Origin: Alcaligenes faecalis
GTDB taxonomy: Bacteria > Pseudomonadota > Gammaproteobacteria > Burkholderiales > Burkholderiaceae_B
Reading direction: 5' to 3'
Assembly: GCF_041521385.1 (NCBI RefSeq)
Contig: NZ_CP168006.1
Span: 3,597,590-3,661,589, forward strand
DNA: 64,000 nt
Below the pieces are notes generated by a model. The model saw nothing but the letters and a program-made list of their open reading frames with translations, was not told where the DNA came from and did not search any database. The translations under genes were made by a program, and so were the position numbers. How positions within the stretch are numbered: position 1 is the stretch's first letter; each line of letters begins with the position of its first letter. This document shows, one piece after another, positions 56,952 to 64,000 of this stretch.

Positions 56952-58172
56952 ATGGAACCTAGCAATCTTTCACGCCGGCGCATGCTATTGTCCACAGGCG
57001 GGGTGATGGCCCTGGCTGGAACGGCAAGCCTGACACCTTTGTCTGCGGCACTGGCTCAGGAGAAGGCAAAAACGCAGGCTAAAGCCTTGCCTGCCTATGC
57101 ATCCTGGAAACATGCCGATAGCTTGATTGTGCACAGTGCCAATACCATTGAAACCAAGCGTAGCGCATTTGGTTCGGGCTTGATCACACCGTTGGACCGC
57201 TTGTTCGTACGCAATAACGTAACTCCCCCATCCGAACAAATTGTGGCTGATCCGGATGCATGGGTGCTGTCGATCAAGGGCGTCAAGAACCCTAAAGACA
57301 TGACAGTCGCCGAGCTGAAACGCCTGGGCTTGGTGGCGGTACCCATGGTGCTGCAGTGCTCGGGCAATGGCCGTGCTTTCTTCCCTGAGAAGCCCAGTGG
57401 TACTCAGTGGGCTGTAGGCGCAGCAGGCTGCGTGGTCTTTACCGGCGTGCCGATCAAGGCTGTGTTGGAGGCTGTCGGTGGCATGGACGAGGGTGCCAAG
57501 TACATGACAGGACAAGGCGGTGAAGAGATTCCCCAGGGACTGGACCCGAACACCATCATGGTGGAGCGTTCGCTTCCTTTGGAAGCGATTGATGACGCGA
57601 TGCTGGCCTGGGAAATTAATGGTCAACCTATCCCCTTGGCTCACGGTGGCCCCTTGCGCTTGGTTGTCCCTGGATACACTGGAGTCAATAACGTCAAGTA
57701 CATCAAGCAGTTGGCGTTTACCAAGGAACAGTCTGCTGCCAACATTCAGCAAAACAGCTATCGTCTGGCGCCGGTTGGTGAAAAATCCAACCCGAATCAG
57801 GAGTCGGTATGGGAAATGCCCGTCAAGTCCTGGGTGACCAGCCCCAGCGGTGAGCCTGGCGAAGAACTCAAGGCGGGCAAGGTACAGATTCAAGGCTTGG
57901 CTTTTGGGGGGATGTCAGCGGCCAAAGGGGTAGAGGTGTCCGTTGATGGTGGCAAGAACTGGGTGAAAGCGACGTTTGTAGGCCCTGATCTGGGTAGATA
58001 TGCGTGGCGTCAGTTCGTTCTGGGCGTGGATTTGAAGCCTGGCAAGTATGAGATCACCAGCCGGGCGACCAGTGAAGCAGGCACGGTACAGCCTGAGGAG
58101 CGCGTTCCCAATAACCGTGGCTATTTGAATAATAGCTGGCGTGACCACATGCTGGCTGTCACGGTCGTTTAA
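56952..58172 (+). CDS. sorA: Sulfite dehydrogenase molybdopterin subunit SorA
   Basis: SorA oxidises sulfite to sulfate in the periplasm and passes electrons to cytochrome c. The 406-residue precursor has a twin-arginine signal (LSRRRMLLSTGGVMALAG, about 6-23; cleavage near ALAQ), the molybdenum-ligating Cys136 in VLQCSGNGR, the sulfite-oxidase core with LPLEAIDDAMLAWEINGQPI and PLRLVVPGYTG, and a C-terminal dimerisation domain (SVDGGKNW). ATG 56952 is preferred over ATG 56940 because GGAGG lies 5 nt before it. The haem subunit gene sorB follows after 53 nt. Confidence 0.93.
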   Translation: MEPSNLSRRRMLLSTGGVMALAGTASLTPLSAALAQEKAKTQAKALPAYASWKHADSLIVHSANTIETKRSAFGSGLITPLDRLFVRNNVTPPSEQIVADPDAWVLSIKGVKNPKDMTVAELKRLGLVAVPMVLQCSGNGRAFFPEKPSGTQWAVGAAGCVVFTGVPIKAVLEAVGGMDEGAKYMTGQGGEEIPQGLDPNTIMVERSLPLEAIDDAMLAWEINGQPIPLAHGGPLRLVVPGYTGVNNVKYIKQLAFTKEQSAANIQQNSYRLAPVGEKSNPNQESVWEMPVKSWVTSPSGEPGEELKAGKVQIQGLAFGGMSAAKGVEVSVDGGKNWVKATFVGPDLGRYAWRQFVLGVDLKPGKYEITSRATSEAGTVQPEERVPNNRGYLNNSWRDHMLAVTVV

Positions 58173-58188
58173 GTCTTGAATGTTGTAT

Positions 58189-58210
58189 CCGCCCCGTTGG
58201 TTCGGGGCGG
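58189..58210 (+). other. GC-rich hairpin between sorA and sorB
   Basis: CCGCCCCG-TTGGTT-CGGGGCGG is a perfect 8-bp stem with a 6-nt loop and no T-run, ending 15 nt before the sorB start. It could stabilise the sorA 3' end or tune sorB translation. Confidence 0.6.
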
Positions 58211-58225
58211 CTATGGAAGCGAATC

Positions 58226-58534
58226 ATGAAGAAATATTTTGTTGCTGCAGTATCTGTATTTATTTTTAGTACCCAGGCTTATGCTCAGGAGCAGGGCAAA
58301 GAATTGTTTTTGACAGGTGCCAAGCCCATCGCCTGTGCTGTCTGTCATACCTTGGCTGACGCTGGCTCAGCCGGGACAATCGGTCCGGATCTGGATGAGC
58401 TCAAGCCGGGCAAAGAGCAGATCCTGAAAGTCATGAAAGAAGGCATGGGTGCCATGCCGTCTTTTGCTCAGACCATGAGTGACGAAGAGCGTGATGCTGT
58501 TGCCACTTACGTCAGTTCTGTAGCGGGTCAATAA
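58226..58534 (+). CDS. sorB: Sulfite dehydrogenase cytochrome c subunit SorB
   Basis: The 102-residue protein has a Sec signal peptide (about 1-20, ending AYAQ) and a single class I cytochrome c domain with the haem site CAVCH (37-41) and a likely distal Met in GAMPSF (about 75). It accepts electrons from SorA, with which it forms the SorAB heterodimer in the periplasm. Its position directly after sorA supports this assignment. The only other reading is a generic small cytochrome c. Confidence 0.9.
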   Translation: MKKYFVAAVSVFIFSTQAYAQEQGKELFLTGAKPIACAVCHTLADAGSAGTIGPDLDELKPGKEQILKVMKEGMGAMPSFAQTMSDEERDAVATYVSSVAGQ

Positions 58535-58566
58535 GCTCTACCCGCTGTAGCCAGACAGTAGCCGCC

Positions 58567-60642
58567 TTACCCTTTCTCCTCCTGATCCGGAGGTAGAAAT
58601 TCGGTAGGCGGTTTTTTGTTGGCGTTGTGATGCAGGACGCGGGCGGGGCGGCCCTTTTCATCCAGCCAGATTTGGCCAATTCCGGAACCATTCCACACCC
58701 GCTCCCCATGTTTACGCTGGTCCGGCAGACGTGGGCTGATGCTCAAGTCTCGGCGTTGCGTAAACCAGTTCAGGGGGGATCGTGGGGAGTAGAGCCAGCG
58801 GTTCAGCCGATCCAGCCAGTTCAGCAAACTTTCCGGAAACTCGTTCTTGATGCCGCTGCTGGTGATTTGCCAGATATGCGGAATATGTTTGCTATGACGT
58901 ACCTGCACATCGTAGACGAAAGAGTAGTGCACATCGCCGGACAAAATGACATAGTTACCGGGCGTGCGCGAATGTCTGAAGATGTTCAGCATGGTGTTGG
59001 CGGCACCTCGGTGGGCCATCCAGTTTTCTGCATCCACCGTCAAGGCAAAGCCCGCGTAGGTACAGATGCTTTGAATAACTTCGATCAGCTTGACGCCGAA
59101 CATGGGCGTGGGTGACACAATCACGGCGGCACGCTCGTCCAGCAACTCGTGTTGCAGCTCGGTCAGGGACTCCCAGTCCATCAGTCCAGAAGGGCGGCTG
59201 GGTAGGCGGCGGTTATGCCAGCGGCGTGTGCGCGTATCCAACACAATCAACGTAGGTTGGGTGCGCAGGACATAGTCCCACTGTCGAAACTCCAGCAACT
59301 CCTTGATGATTGCATCCTGGGTTTGATGTTCCAGGCGTTGATGCTCATCGGGCGAGTGGGTCCAGGCGGTGACCGTGCCCAGTATGGATTCAAAAACCTC
59401 GGGGCGGTTACCCCAGGCCTGACATAGTAGATAGGCGATCAGGGCATTGCCCACGATCTGCCGTGAAAAAGGATGGCCGTAGGCAACGTTTTCCCATTTG
59501 GCTGACAGGTTCCAGTCATCGGTGATGTCGTGGTCATCAAAAATCATCAAGGTTTGCACGTGTGCCAACAAACGGGCTGCCTGGGGCAGATCCTGACGGA
59601 AGCCCTCCAGAGCAGTGGCCTCACGCTCCCAACGTTGTTGATGCTTGGGTTCCAGGGATGGGGGAGTGGGTTCGGCAATGATCTGCCAGGCAATGGGGGA
59701 CCAGACCAGCAAGTACATGGCAAAGACTTCAGCCAGGGTCACTAAATGGTTGTGCGCATTGGCGGTGGTGAAGATTGGTTTTTCTACCCCACCAAAAAAC
59801 CGCTCACGCAGATCGTCGTTGGATTTGAACGCAGGCAGCAAATCCGCGCGCCGGTAATAGCTGGCGGGATGCTGATAAAGGGATTCGCTATCCGAGACGA
59901 CCGCGCCTTCCAGATACTCTCCATACAAGCCTAGCTGCTCGATCAGGGAGTGGATGGCCGCCAGCATGGGGCCTGCCACATCATCGGCATAGACCTGATC
60001 GCCGGATAGCATGAGCAAGGCCGGCCGGGCCTTGGCGTTGGTGATGTGTTCGCTCAGTACGGTGTCAGCTTGTGCCAGACCATCGCGCGAGGCGTGATGA
60101 GGTTTGCGGCAGGAGCCAAACATCAGATTATCGGCGCGGCTGGCCAATACAAAGTTGGGGCGGTTCTGCCCTGGATGCAGTAAATGAGGGGCCCAGTCTG
60201 CAATCCCTTGTTCTGATCCATGGCCCGGGGAGTGAATCAGATCGTAATGCACCAGCGTGTCCCGGGGAAGCGGGGCGCTGAGAGCGACATCAATGAAATG
60301 AATAAAGGCGTGTTTGCCCAGCGGCACAATCTGGCATTGATTGGCATCCAGAGGGATACGTTGAGGGGGGCTGTCCTCCGGCTCCAGGATCAAATCCAGG
60401 GATAAGCTGGAACTGCCGACCAGCCACAAGACTAAACGCTGGGAGTCCAGGCGACGCAAAATAGGGCCAGCCAGTACGGGAGGCAAGTTCGATGAAAGTT
60501 GGGAGAGACTCAAACGGGTAACAGCCAGAATCAGAAAAGACAATGGACAGTGTAGAGCGTAGAAAGTTGCAGTGCTAGTTCTGTCCAGCAGGGAGGTCTG
60601 TGCAGTCACCTCATCTGGATTGCACGTGCTCAATGCGTGCAA
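58567..60642 (-). CDS. PhoD-like metallophosphatase
   Basis: The protein has the PhoD/metallophosphatase signatures GSCRKPHH, LSGDQVYADD, MIFDDHDITDDWN and, near the end, ILSGDVHYSFVYDV, which provide metal ligands Asp, Asn and His. The family hydrolyses phosphomonoesters or diesters. No signal peptide or Tat motif is convincing, so location is unclear. The open frame gives 691 residues, but the first 40-45 look unlike a protein start; a TTG near 60513 (then SLSQLSSNLPP) may be the real start. It follows sorB convergently with a 32-nt gap. Confidence 0.8.
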   Translation of the reverse strand: MHALSTCNPDEVTAQTSLLDRTSTATFYALHCPLSFLILAVTRLSLSQLSSNLPPVLAGPILRRLDSQRLVLWLVGSSSLSLDLILEPEDSPPQRIPLDANQCQIVPLGKHAFIHFIDVALSAPLPRDTLVHYDLIHSPGHGSEQGIADWAPHLLHPGQNRPNFVLASRADNLMFGSCRKPHHASRDGLAQADTVLSEHITNAKARPALLMLSGDQVYADDVAGPMLAAIHSLIEQLGLYGEYLEGAVVSDSESLYQHPASYYRRADLLPAFKSNDDLRERFFGGVEKPIFTTANAHNHLVTLAEVFAMYLLVWSPIAWQIIAEPTPPSLEPKHQQRWEREATALEGFRQDLPQAARLLAHVQTLMIFDDHDITDDWNLSAKWENVAYGHPFSRQIVGNALIAYLLCQAWGNRPEVFESILGTVTAWTHSPDEHQRLEHQTQDAIIKELLEFRQWDYVLRTQPTLIVLDTRTRRWHNRRLPSRPSGLMDWESLTELQHELLDERAAVIVSPTPMFGVKLIEVIQSICTYAGFALTVDAENWMAHRGAANTMLNIFRHSRTPGNYVILSGDVHYSFVYDVQVRHSKHIPHIWQITSSGIKNEFPESLLNWLDRLNRWLYSPRSPLNWFTQRRDLSISPRLPDQRKHGERVWNGSGIGQIWLDEKGRPARVLHHNANKKPPTEFLPPDQEEKG

Positions 60643-60643
60643 T

Positions 60644-60677
60644 AAAAATAAGAAGAGCCACCTGTAAGCGGTGGCTC
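60644..60677 (-). terminator. Intrinsic terminator of the 60.7-61.1 kb gene
   Basis: On the minus strand GAGCCACC and GGTGGCTC pair (60655-60662 with 60670-60677, 7-nt loop) and are followed by the T-rich TTCTTATTTTTATT. Confidence 0.8.
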
Positions 60678-60723
60678 CTGTATGTCTGGCGGATCTGCTC
60701 TTGCAGGTGAAGGTGCGAACTGC

Positions 60724-61101
60724 CTAGTTGTTTTCCATTTCCGGCTTGGCTTGCAGAAACGCAGTCACTTGCGCGTCCAGATCGTCCTCGTGTACCACGC
60801 GTACCGGAAAGCCAAATTTCTCGCTCAAAGGGGCGACAAAAGCATTCAGGGAAAAGGCCATCAAGGCATTGCTCACGACCACCAGGCTGGCGGCACAGGA
60901 TGCGCTCAAACGGCTGCGGTTGTCCTTGATCCATTGTGAGAACGCTTCCTTGTCAGTGCCTTCCTCTGCACCGGGCAGTTCGCGGGTCAGCAAGACAAAG
61001 CGTTGCCCTTGATCCAGCAAGGTTTCCAGCTCCTCTTTCCAGTTGGAAGGGGCGCTGTTCGAGATCCAGATACGGGGAAATTCCTGCGAGGCAACGTGCA
61101 T
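60724..61101 (-). CDS. Uncharacterised 125-residue soluble protein
   Basis: I do not recognise this family. The 125-residue, acidic protein has no signal peptide or membrane helix; it looks like a mixed alpha/beta domain with FPRIWISN near the start, RFVLLTREL, then SLVVVSNALMAF and VRVVHEDDLDAQVTAFL near the end. It has good coding character, a downstream terminator and starts 23 nt after the tetR stop on the same strand, so it may be co-transcribed with the TetR gene. No function is assigned. Confidence 0.7.
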   Translation of the reverse strand: MHVASQEFPRIWISNSAPSNWKEELETLLDQGQRFVLLTRELPGAEEGTDKEAFSQWIKDNRSRLSASCAASLVVVSNALMAFSLNAFVAPLSEKFGFPVRVVHEDDLDAQVTAFLQAKPEMENN

Positions 61102-61124
61102 GGACGGGTCCTGAAGATGTCTGT

Positions 61125-61772
61125 TTATGAATGGTTTTGAATGCGCTGCTTTGTACCATCAATCAACAGGTTCAGGCCAGTGATAAAACGGCCCGCAAAG
61201 TCATCGGAAAAAATCGCCTCCCGTGCCAGCCAGTTGCTGGGGTACTTTTCTTGAGCCAATGCTAAAAAAGCCTGTTTGCGTAAAGACAGGTCTAATGTGC
61301 TGCCTGGCCCAAGCGCCTGTTCTTCCATGACAAAACCCAGAATGTAGTAGATCAGGCTAAAGCTGGCCTCGGCAGCAAATTGGCTGTCTGCGCCTGCCAG
61401 CATGAAAGCGGACAAGAAGGTTTCGCTGGTGCGCAGCACATTGTCTGTGACTACATAGGTGCCCGCAAAAACACGGGCTCCGTCGCGCCGTTGCAAGAGG
61501 GCCTGCCGAAATTCCAGAGCCAAGTGACGGACTTGCTCATCCCAGGTTTGATTGCTTGGGCAATGGCGCGCCACGTTTTCTACCAGGGCGTCGGCCATGC
61601 CATCAATCAAGGCTTGCTTGGCATTGAAGTGCCAGTACAGCGAGGGGGCCTGGATATTCAGGGCCTGGGCCAGCTTGCGCAACGTCAGTCCTTCCAAACC
61701 TTCCTGGTCCAGCAAGTCCAGTGCTGTCTGGATGATGTGTTCGCGTTGAATACGGGGCGCTTTCGTTGCCAT
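61125..61772 (-). CDS. TetR-family repressor, TetR class C-terminal domain
   Basis: The 215-residue protein has an N-terminal HTH (about 10-55: REHIIQTALDLLDQEGLEGLTLRKLAQALNIQ split across helices, then PSLYWHFNAKQALID) and a C-terminal ligand-binding domain of the TetR_C type (ALEFRQALLQRRDGARVFAGTY). It is divergent from an EmrA/EmrB-type efflux pair, with two palindromes in between, so it very likely represses that pair and itself, responding to an exported compound. The ligand is unknown. Confidence 0.9.
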   Translation of the reverse strand: MATKAPRIQREHIIQTALDLLDQEGLEGLTLRKLAQALNIQAPSLYWHFNAKQALIDGMADALVENVARHCPSNQTWDEQVRHLALEFRQALLQRRDGARVFAGTYVVTDNVLRTSETFLSAFMLAGADSQFAAEASFSLIYYILGFVMEEQALGPGSTLDLSLRKQAFLALAQEKYPSNWLAREAIFSDDFAGRFITGLNLLIDGTKQRIQNHS

Positions 61773-61793
61773 GTTCTCTCCGATATTTGCAAC

Positions 61794-61838
61794 CTAACGA
61801 TGTTAGTGTATCATTCGCTCATAGACTAACAATGTTAG
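61794..61838. promoter_or_regulatory. Two TetR-type palindromic operators
   Basis: CTAACGATGTTAG (61794-61806) and CTAACAATGTTAG (61826-61838) share the architecture CTAAC-N-A-T-GTTAG. Their centres are 32 bp apart, about three helical turns, and both lie between the tetR and emrA-like starts. Confidence 0.8.
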
Positions 61839-61870
61839 ATTGTGATTCTTGATTGAGCAGGGATACGGTT

Positions 61871-63013
61871 ATGAGCACCTCAACAACTTCGACGGAACGC
61901 AAAGCGCTGGGCCTGCGGCTGGCTCCTTGGCTGGGCTGTTTGGCCATGATTGGGCTGTTGATTCTGGCGACCACGCGGTGGAACGAGTGGACCAGTAGCC
62001 GCCGCATACAGAGCACTCAGAATGCTTACGTGAAATCCGACTTTGCGGTGCTCAGTGCCAAGGTTTCGGGCTACGTGAAAGCCTTGCCCTTGGGGGATTA
62101 TGAGCAGGTCAAGGCGGGGGATCTGATTGCGCAGATTGATCCGGCCGATTACGAGCTGGCCGTAGCGGCAGCGCAGGCGGAACAGTCCAAGGCGCAGGCC
62201 CACCTGGAAAATCTGGACGGTGAAATTGCACAACAACAGGCGCGTATTAAAGAGGCGCAAGCCAAGTTGCGCTCCGTGCAGGTGCGCGTGCGGCAATACC
62301 GTAATAATCCTTCGCGTCAGGCATGGCTGGTCAAGGAAGGTGCCTTGTCACGTCAGGGCTATGAAAATGCCCAGGCCGATCTGGATGAGGCAATCAGCCA
62401 AGGGGAGGCTGCTACCGCGCAAGTGGAGCTGGCGAAAAACTCCCAGAAGGTTCTGCTGGGGCAACGTGCGATTCGTACCGCGGATTTGAAATCGGCTGAA
62501 GCTGCCTTGGAGTCTGCTCGTCGCAATTTGGGCTATACGCGGATTGTGGCCCCTTTTGACGGGGTCTTGAACAAGCGTCATGTGCAAGTTGGCAGTCTGT
62601 TGAACCAGGGTACGCAGATTGTTTCCATCGTCCCCCTGGAGCAGGCCTACGTCATTGCGAACTATAAGGAAACGCAGCTTGCCCGCGTACAGCCGGGGCA
62701 GCCGGTGGAGTTGTTTGTGGATGGCCTGCCTGGGGGGAACTGGCGGGGACGTGTGGTCGAGATTGCACCCATGAGCGGGGCCGAATCCTCCTTGTTGCCG
62801 GCCGATAATGCCTCCGGGAATTTCACCAAAGTGGTGCAGCGCATACCGGTGCGTATTGAGCTGGAGCCGGGTCAGGCACAGTTGGAGCGCCTGCGTCCTG
62901 GCATGTCGGCCCAGGCCAGAATCGATACGGCGGGTTCCCCTGTTGCGGCTTATGACATGCCTGGCTTGAAACAGACTCGTCAGTTGGCTGTCATTCGGGC
63001 GCAGGAGGGCTGA
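61871..63013 (+). CDS. HlyD/EmrA-family efflux membrane-fusion protein
   Basis: The 380-residue protein has one N-terminal membrane helix (about 24-43: LGCLAMIGLLILATT), a biotinyl-lipoyl domain (SAKVSGYVKALPLGDYEQVKAGD), a long coiled-coil hairpin (about 95-190, Gln/Ala-rich) and a beta-barrel domain (NLGYTRIVAPFDGVLNKRHVQVG, then VIANYKETQLARVQPGQ). It bridges an inner-membrane MFS pump to an outer-membrane channel. ATG 61871 is preferred to the upstream frame start at 61853, with AGGGA before it. The MFS gene follows after 2 nt. Confidence 0.92.
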   Translation: MSTSTTSTERKALGLRLAPWLGCLAMIGLLILATTRWNEWTSSRRIQSTQNAYVKSDFAVLSAKVSGYVKALPLGDYEQVKAGDLIAQIDPADYELAVAAAQAEQSKAQAHLENLDGEIAQQQARIKEAQAKLRSVQVRVRQYRNNPSRQAWLVKEGALSRQGYENAQADLDEAISQGEAATAQVELAKNSQKVLLGQRAIRTADLKSAEAALESARRNLGYTRIVAPFDGVLNKRHVQVGSLLNQGTQIVSIVPLEQAYVIANYKETQLARVQPGQPVELFVDGLPGGNWRGRVVEIAPMSGAESSLLPADNASGNFTKVVQRIPVRIELEPGQAQLERLRPGMSAQARIDTAGSPVAAYDMPGLKQTRQLAVIRAQEG

Positions 63014-63015
63014 TC

Positions 63016-64000
63016 ATGCGCTTCTCCCGACTGATGGCCAATACACAAACTGCACGTCCTGTCTTGACGGTGATTGCGATTTTTCTGGGTGCGGTCCTGA
63101 CTACCGTGCAAGGGCGGCTTTTTTCTGCAGCCTTACCGGATTTGCGTGGTCAGTTTGGCTTGGATGTGCTGGAAGCTGCCTGGTTGGGGACCGCCTTGAA
63201 TGCGGCGCAATTGATTTCCATGCCGATTGCGCCATGGCTAGCGACCGTCATCGGGCCGACTCGGGTTTTGCTGGCCCCAAGTCTGCTGTTGGGCTTGGTC
63301 GCCTTGTTGATTCCTTTCTTTGCCCATCATTATCCCGTTCTGCTAAGTCTGCATGCCTTGGCTGGACTGTGTCTGGGAATCTATCTGCCTTTGACGATGT
63401 CCCTGGCTTTGCGCAGCGTTCACCCTCGGTTGTGGCTGGCTGTCATGGCGGCGTACAGCTTGCGTGTGTCAACCGGCATGGATGCAGGGTATGGCACATC
63501 CGGTTTTCTGCTGGAAGAAATCAGTTGGCATTGGGTTTACTGGCCCACTGCTTTTGTAGGGCCATTGATTGCGTTGCTGGCCTGGAAGGCCATGCCATTG
63601 GCTCCAGTAGACCGGCCGCAACTGCAAAACGCGGACTGGGGGGGTATGGCCCTGTTTTGCACCGGCCTGGTCCTGGCTTTTGTGGGGATCGAGTCGGCTG
63701 AACGCTTGGGCTGGAGCGACTCTGGTCTGGTTGTTTCAGCCTTGTCTGGGGGCGCGCTGCTTGTCGTGGCCGCAATAGGGCGTGGCATGCGCAGGCAAAA
63801 CTCCTTTGCCAGCCTGATGGCGCTGGGCAATCGCAATATCCGTATCTGTCTGATGATTGCTTGTCTGTTCGGTGTACTGATGACGCCAACGTCCTTGCTG
63901 ATTCCCAGCTTTCTGGTGCAGATGGGCGACTTGAAGCCGCTGCAAGCAGGCGCCGCCACCTGGATAGCGTTTTGGGCTTATCTGGCCTCGACCCCCTTGG
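63016..64000 (+). CDS. MFS drug-efflux transporter of the DHA2 (EmrB/QacA) family, partial
   Basis: The gene starts at ATG 63016, two bases after the membrane-fusion gene, with GGAGGG upstream, and runs off the window end after 328 codons. The readable part contains about nine hydrophobic segments, including the first helix (PVLTVIAIFLGAVLTTV) and the family-like AALPDLRGQFGLD, EAAWLGTALNAAQLISMPIAPWL. A 14-helix DHA2 pump working with the upstream HlyD-type protein and an unlinked outer-membrane channel is the likely role. The substrate cannot be told. Confidence 0.9.
   Translation, partial: MRFSRLMANTQTARPVLTVIAIFLGAVLTTVQGRLFSAALPDLRGQFGLDVLEAAWLGTALNAAQLISMPIAPWLATVIGPTRVLLAPSLLLGLVALLIPFFAHHYPVLLSLHALAGLCLGIYLPLTMSLALRSVHPRLWLAVMAAYSLRVSTGMDAGYGTSGFLLEEISWHWVYWPTAFVGPLIALLAWKAMPLAPVDRPQLQNADWGGMALFCTGLVLAFVGIESAERLGWSDSGLVVSALSGGALLVVAAIGRGMRRQNSFASLMALGNRNIRICLMIACLFGVLMTPTSLLIPSFLVQMGDLKPLQAGAATWIAFWAYLASTPL

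Overview
The window looks like chromosomal DNA of a betaproteobacterium of the order Burkholderiales, most likely Alcaligenes or a close relative in the Alcaligenaceae. I infer this from gene content and order (exbB-exbD-lpxK-Trm112-kdsB-adk; ribF-ileS-lspA; a DUF3579 gene divergent from argF; sorAB) and from protein character; no database search was possible. Most of the window is compact, GC-rich housekeeping DNA. The exception is a lower-GC block at about 39.0-43.6 kb. No rRNA, tRNA or CRISPR array was recognised.

Layout. 0.1-0.6 kb: a decayed class I glutamine amidotransferase gene. 0.7-8.8 kb: a complete K+-ATPase operon, kdpF-(small membrane ORF)-kdpA-kdpC-kdpB-kdpD-kdpE; the order A-C-B is unusual because kdpC precedes kdpB. 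9.1-18.3 kb: mostly minus strand, with argF, a 2-hydroxyacid dehydrogenase, rpsT, murJ, a short-chain dehydrogenase, adk, and the envelope cluster exbB-exbD-lpxK-Trm112-kdsB. 18.7-24 kb: xseA, sodB, a non-haem type bacterioferritin, a PcaF-like thiolase, a DUF192 protein and a cold-shock protein. 23.8-30.1 kb: clpS-clpA, then pqiA-pqiB-pqiC. 30.2-39 kb: putA with a repeated palindrome upstream, then a five-gene branched-chain amino acid ABC transporter (livK-H-M-G-F).

39.0-43.6 kb is an accessory island. It holds a small XRE regulator translationally coupled to an Eco57I-class adenine methyltransferase, convergent with a PLD-fold (BfiI/NgoFVII-like) nuclease. Together these read as a Type II-like restriction-modification system. 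Behind it lie remnants of an IS66 transposase, a short-chain dehydrogenase and a DJ-1/PfpI protein. 43.6-50.8 kb returns to core genes on the minus strand: rlmF, dut, coaBC, lspA, ileS, ribF. 50.9-56.6 kb: purN, an RsmB-type methyltransferase, a fatty acid desaturase and a UvrD helicase on the plus strand. 57-58.5 kb: periplasmic sulfite dehydrogenase sorA-sorB. 58.6-61.1 kb: a PhoD-like phosphatase and a small uncharacterised gene. 61.1-64 kb: a TetR repressor divergent from an EmrA/EmrB-type efflux pair, the second gene running off the window end.

The most notable non-coding structures are: an 11-bp perfect inverted repeat in the leader of the restriction nuclease; three GTTATA boxes at an exact 13-nt period upstream of sorA; three GGTTAAC boxes 20 and 22 bp apart upstream of putA; two identical-architecture palindromes between tetR and emrA; a strong terminator ending only 14 nt before the dut start; and a pair of inverted DnaA-box-like sequences upstream of xseA.
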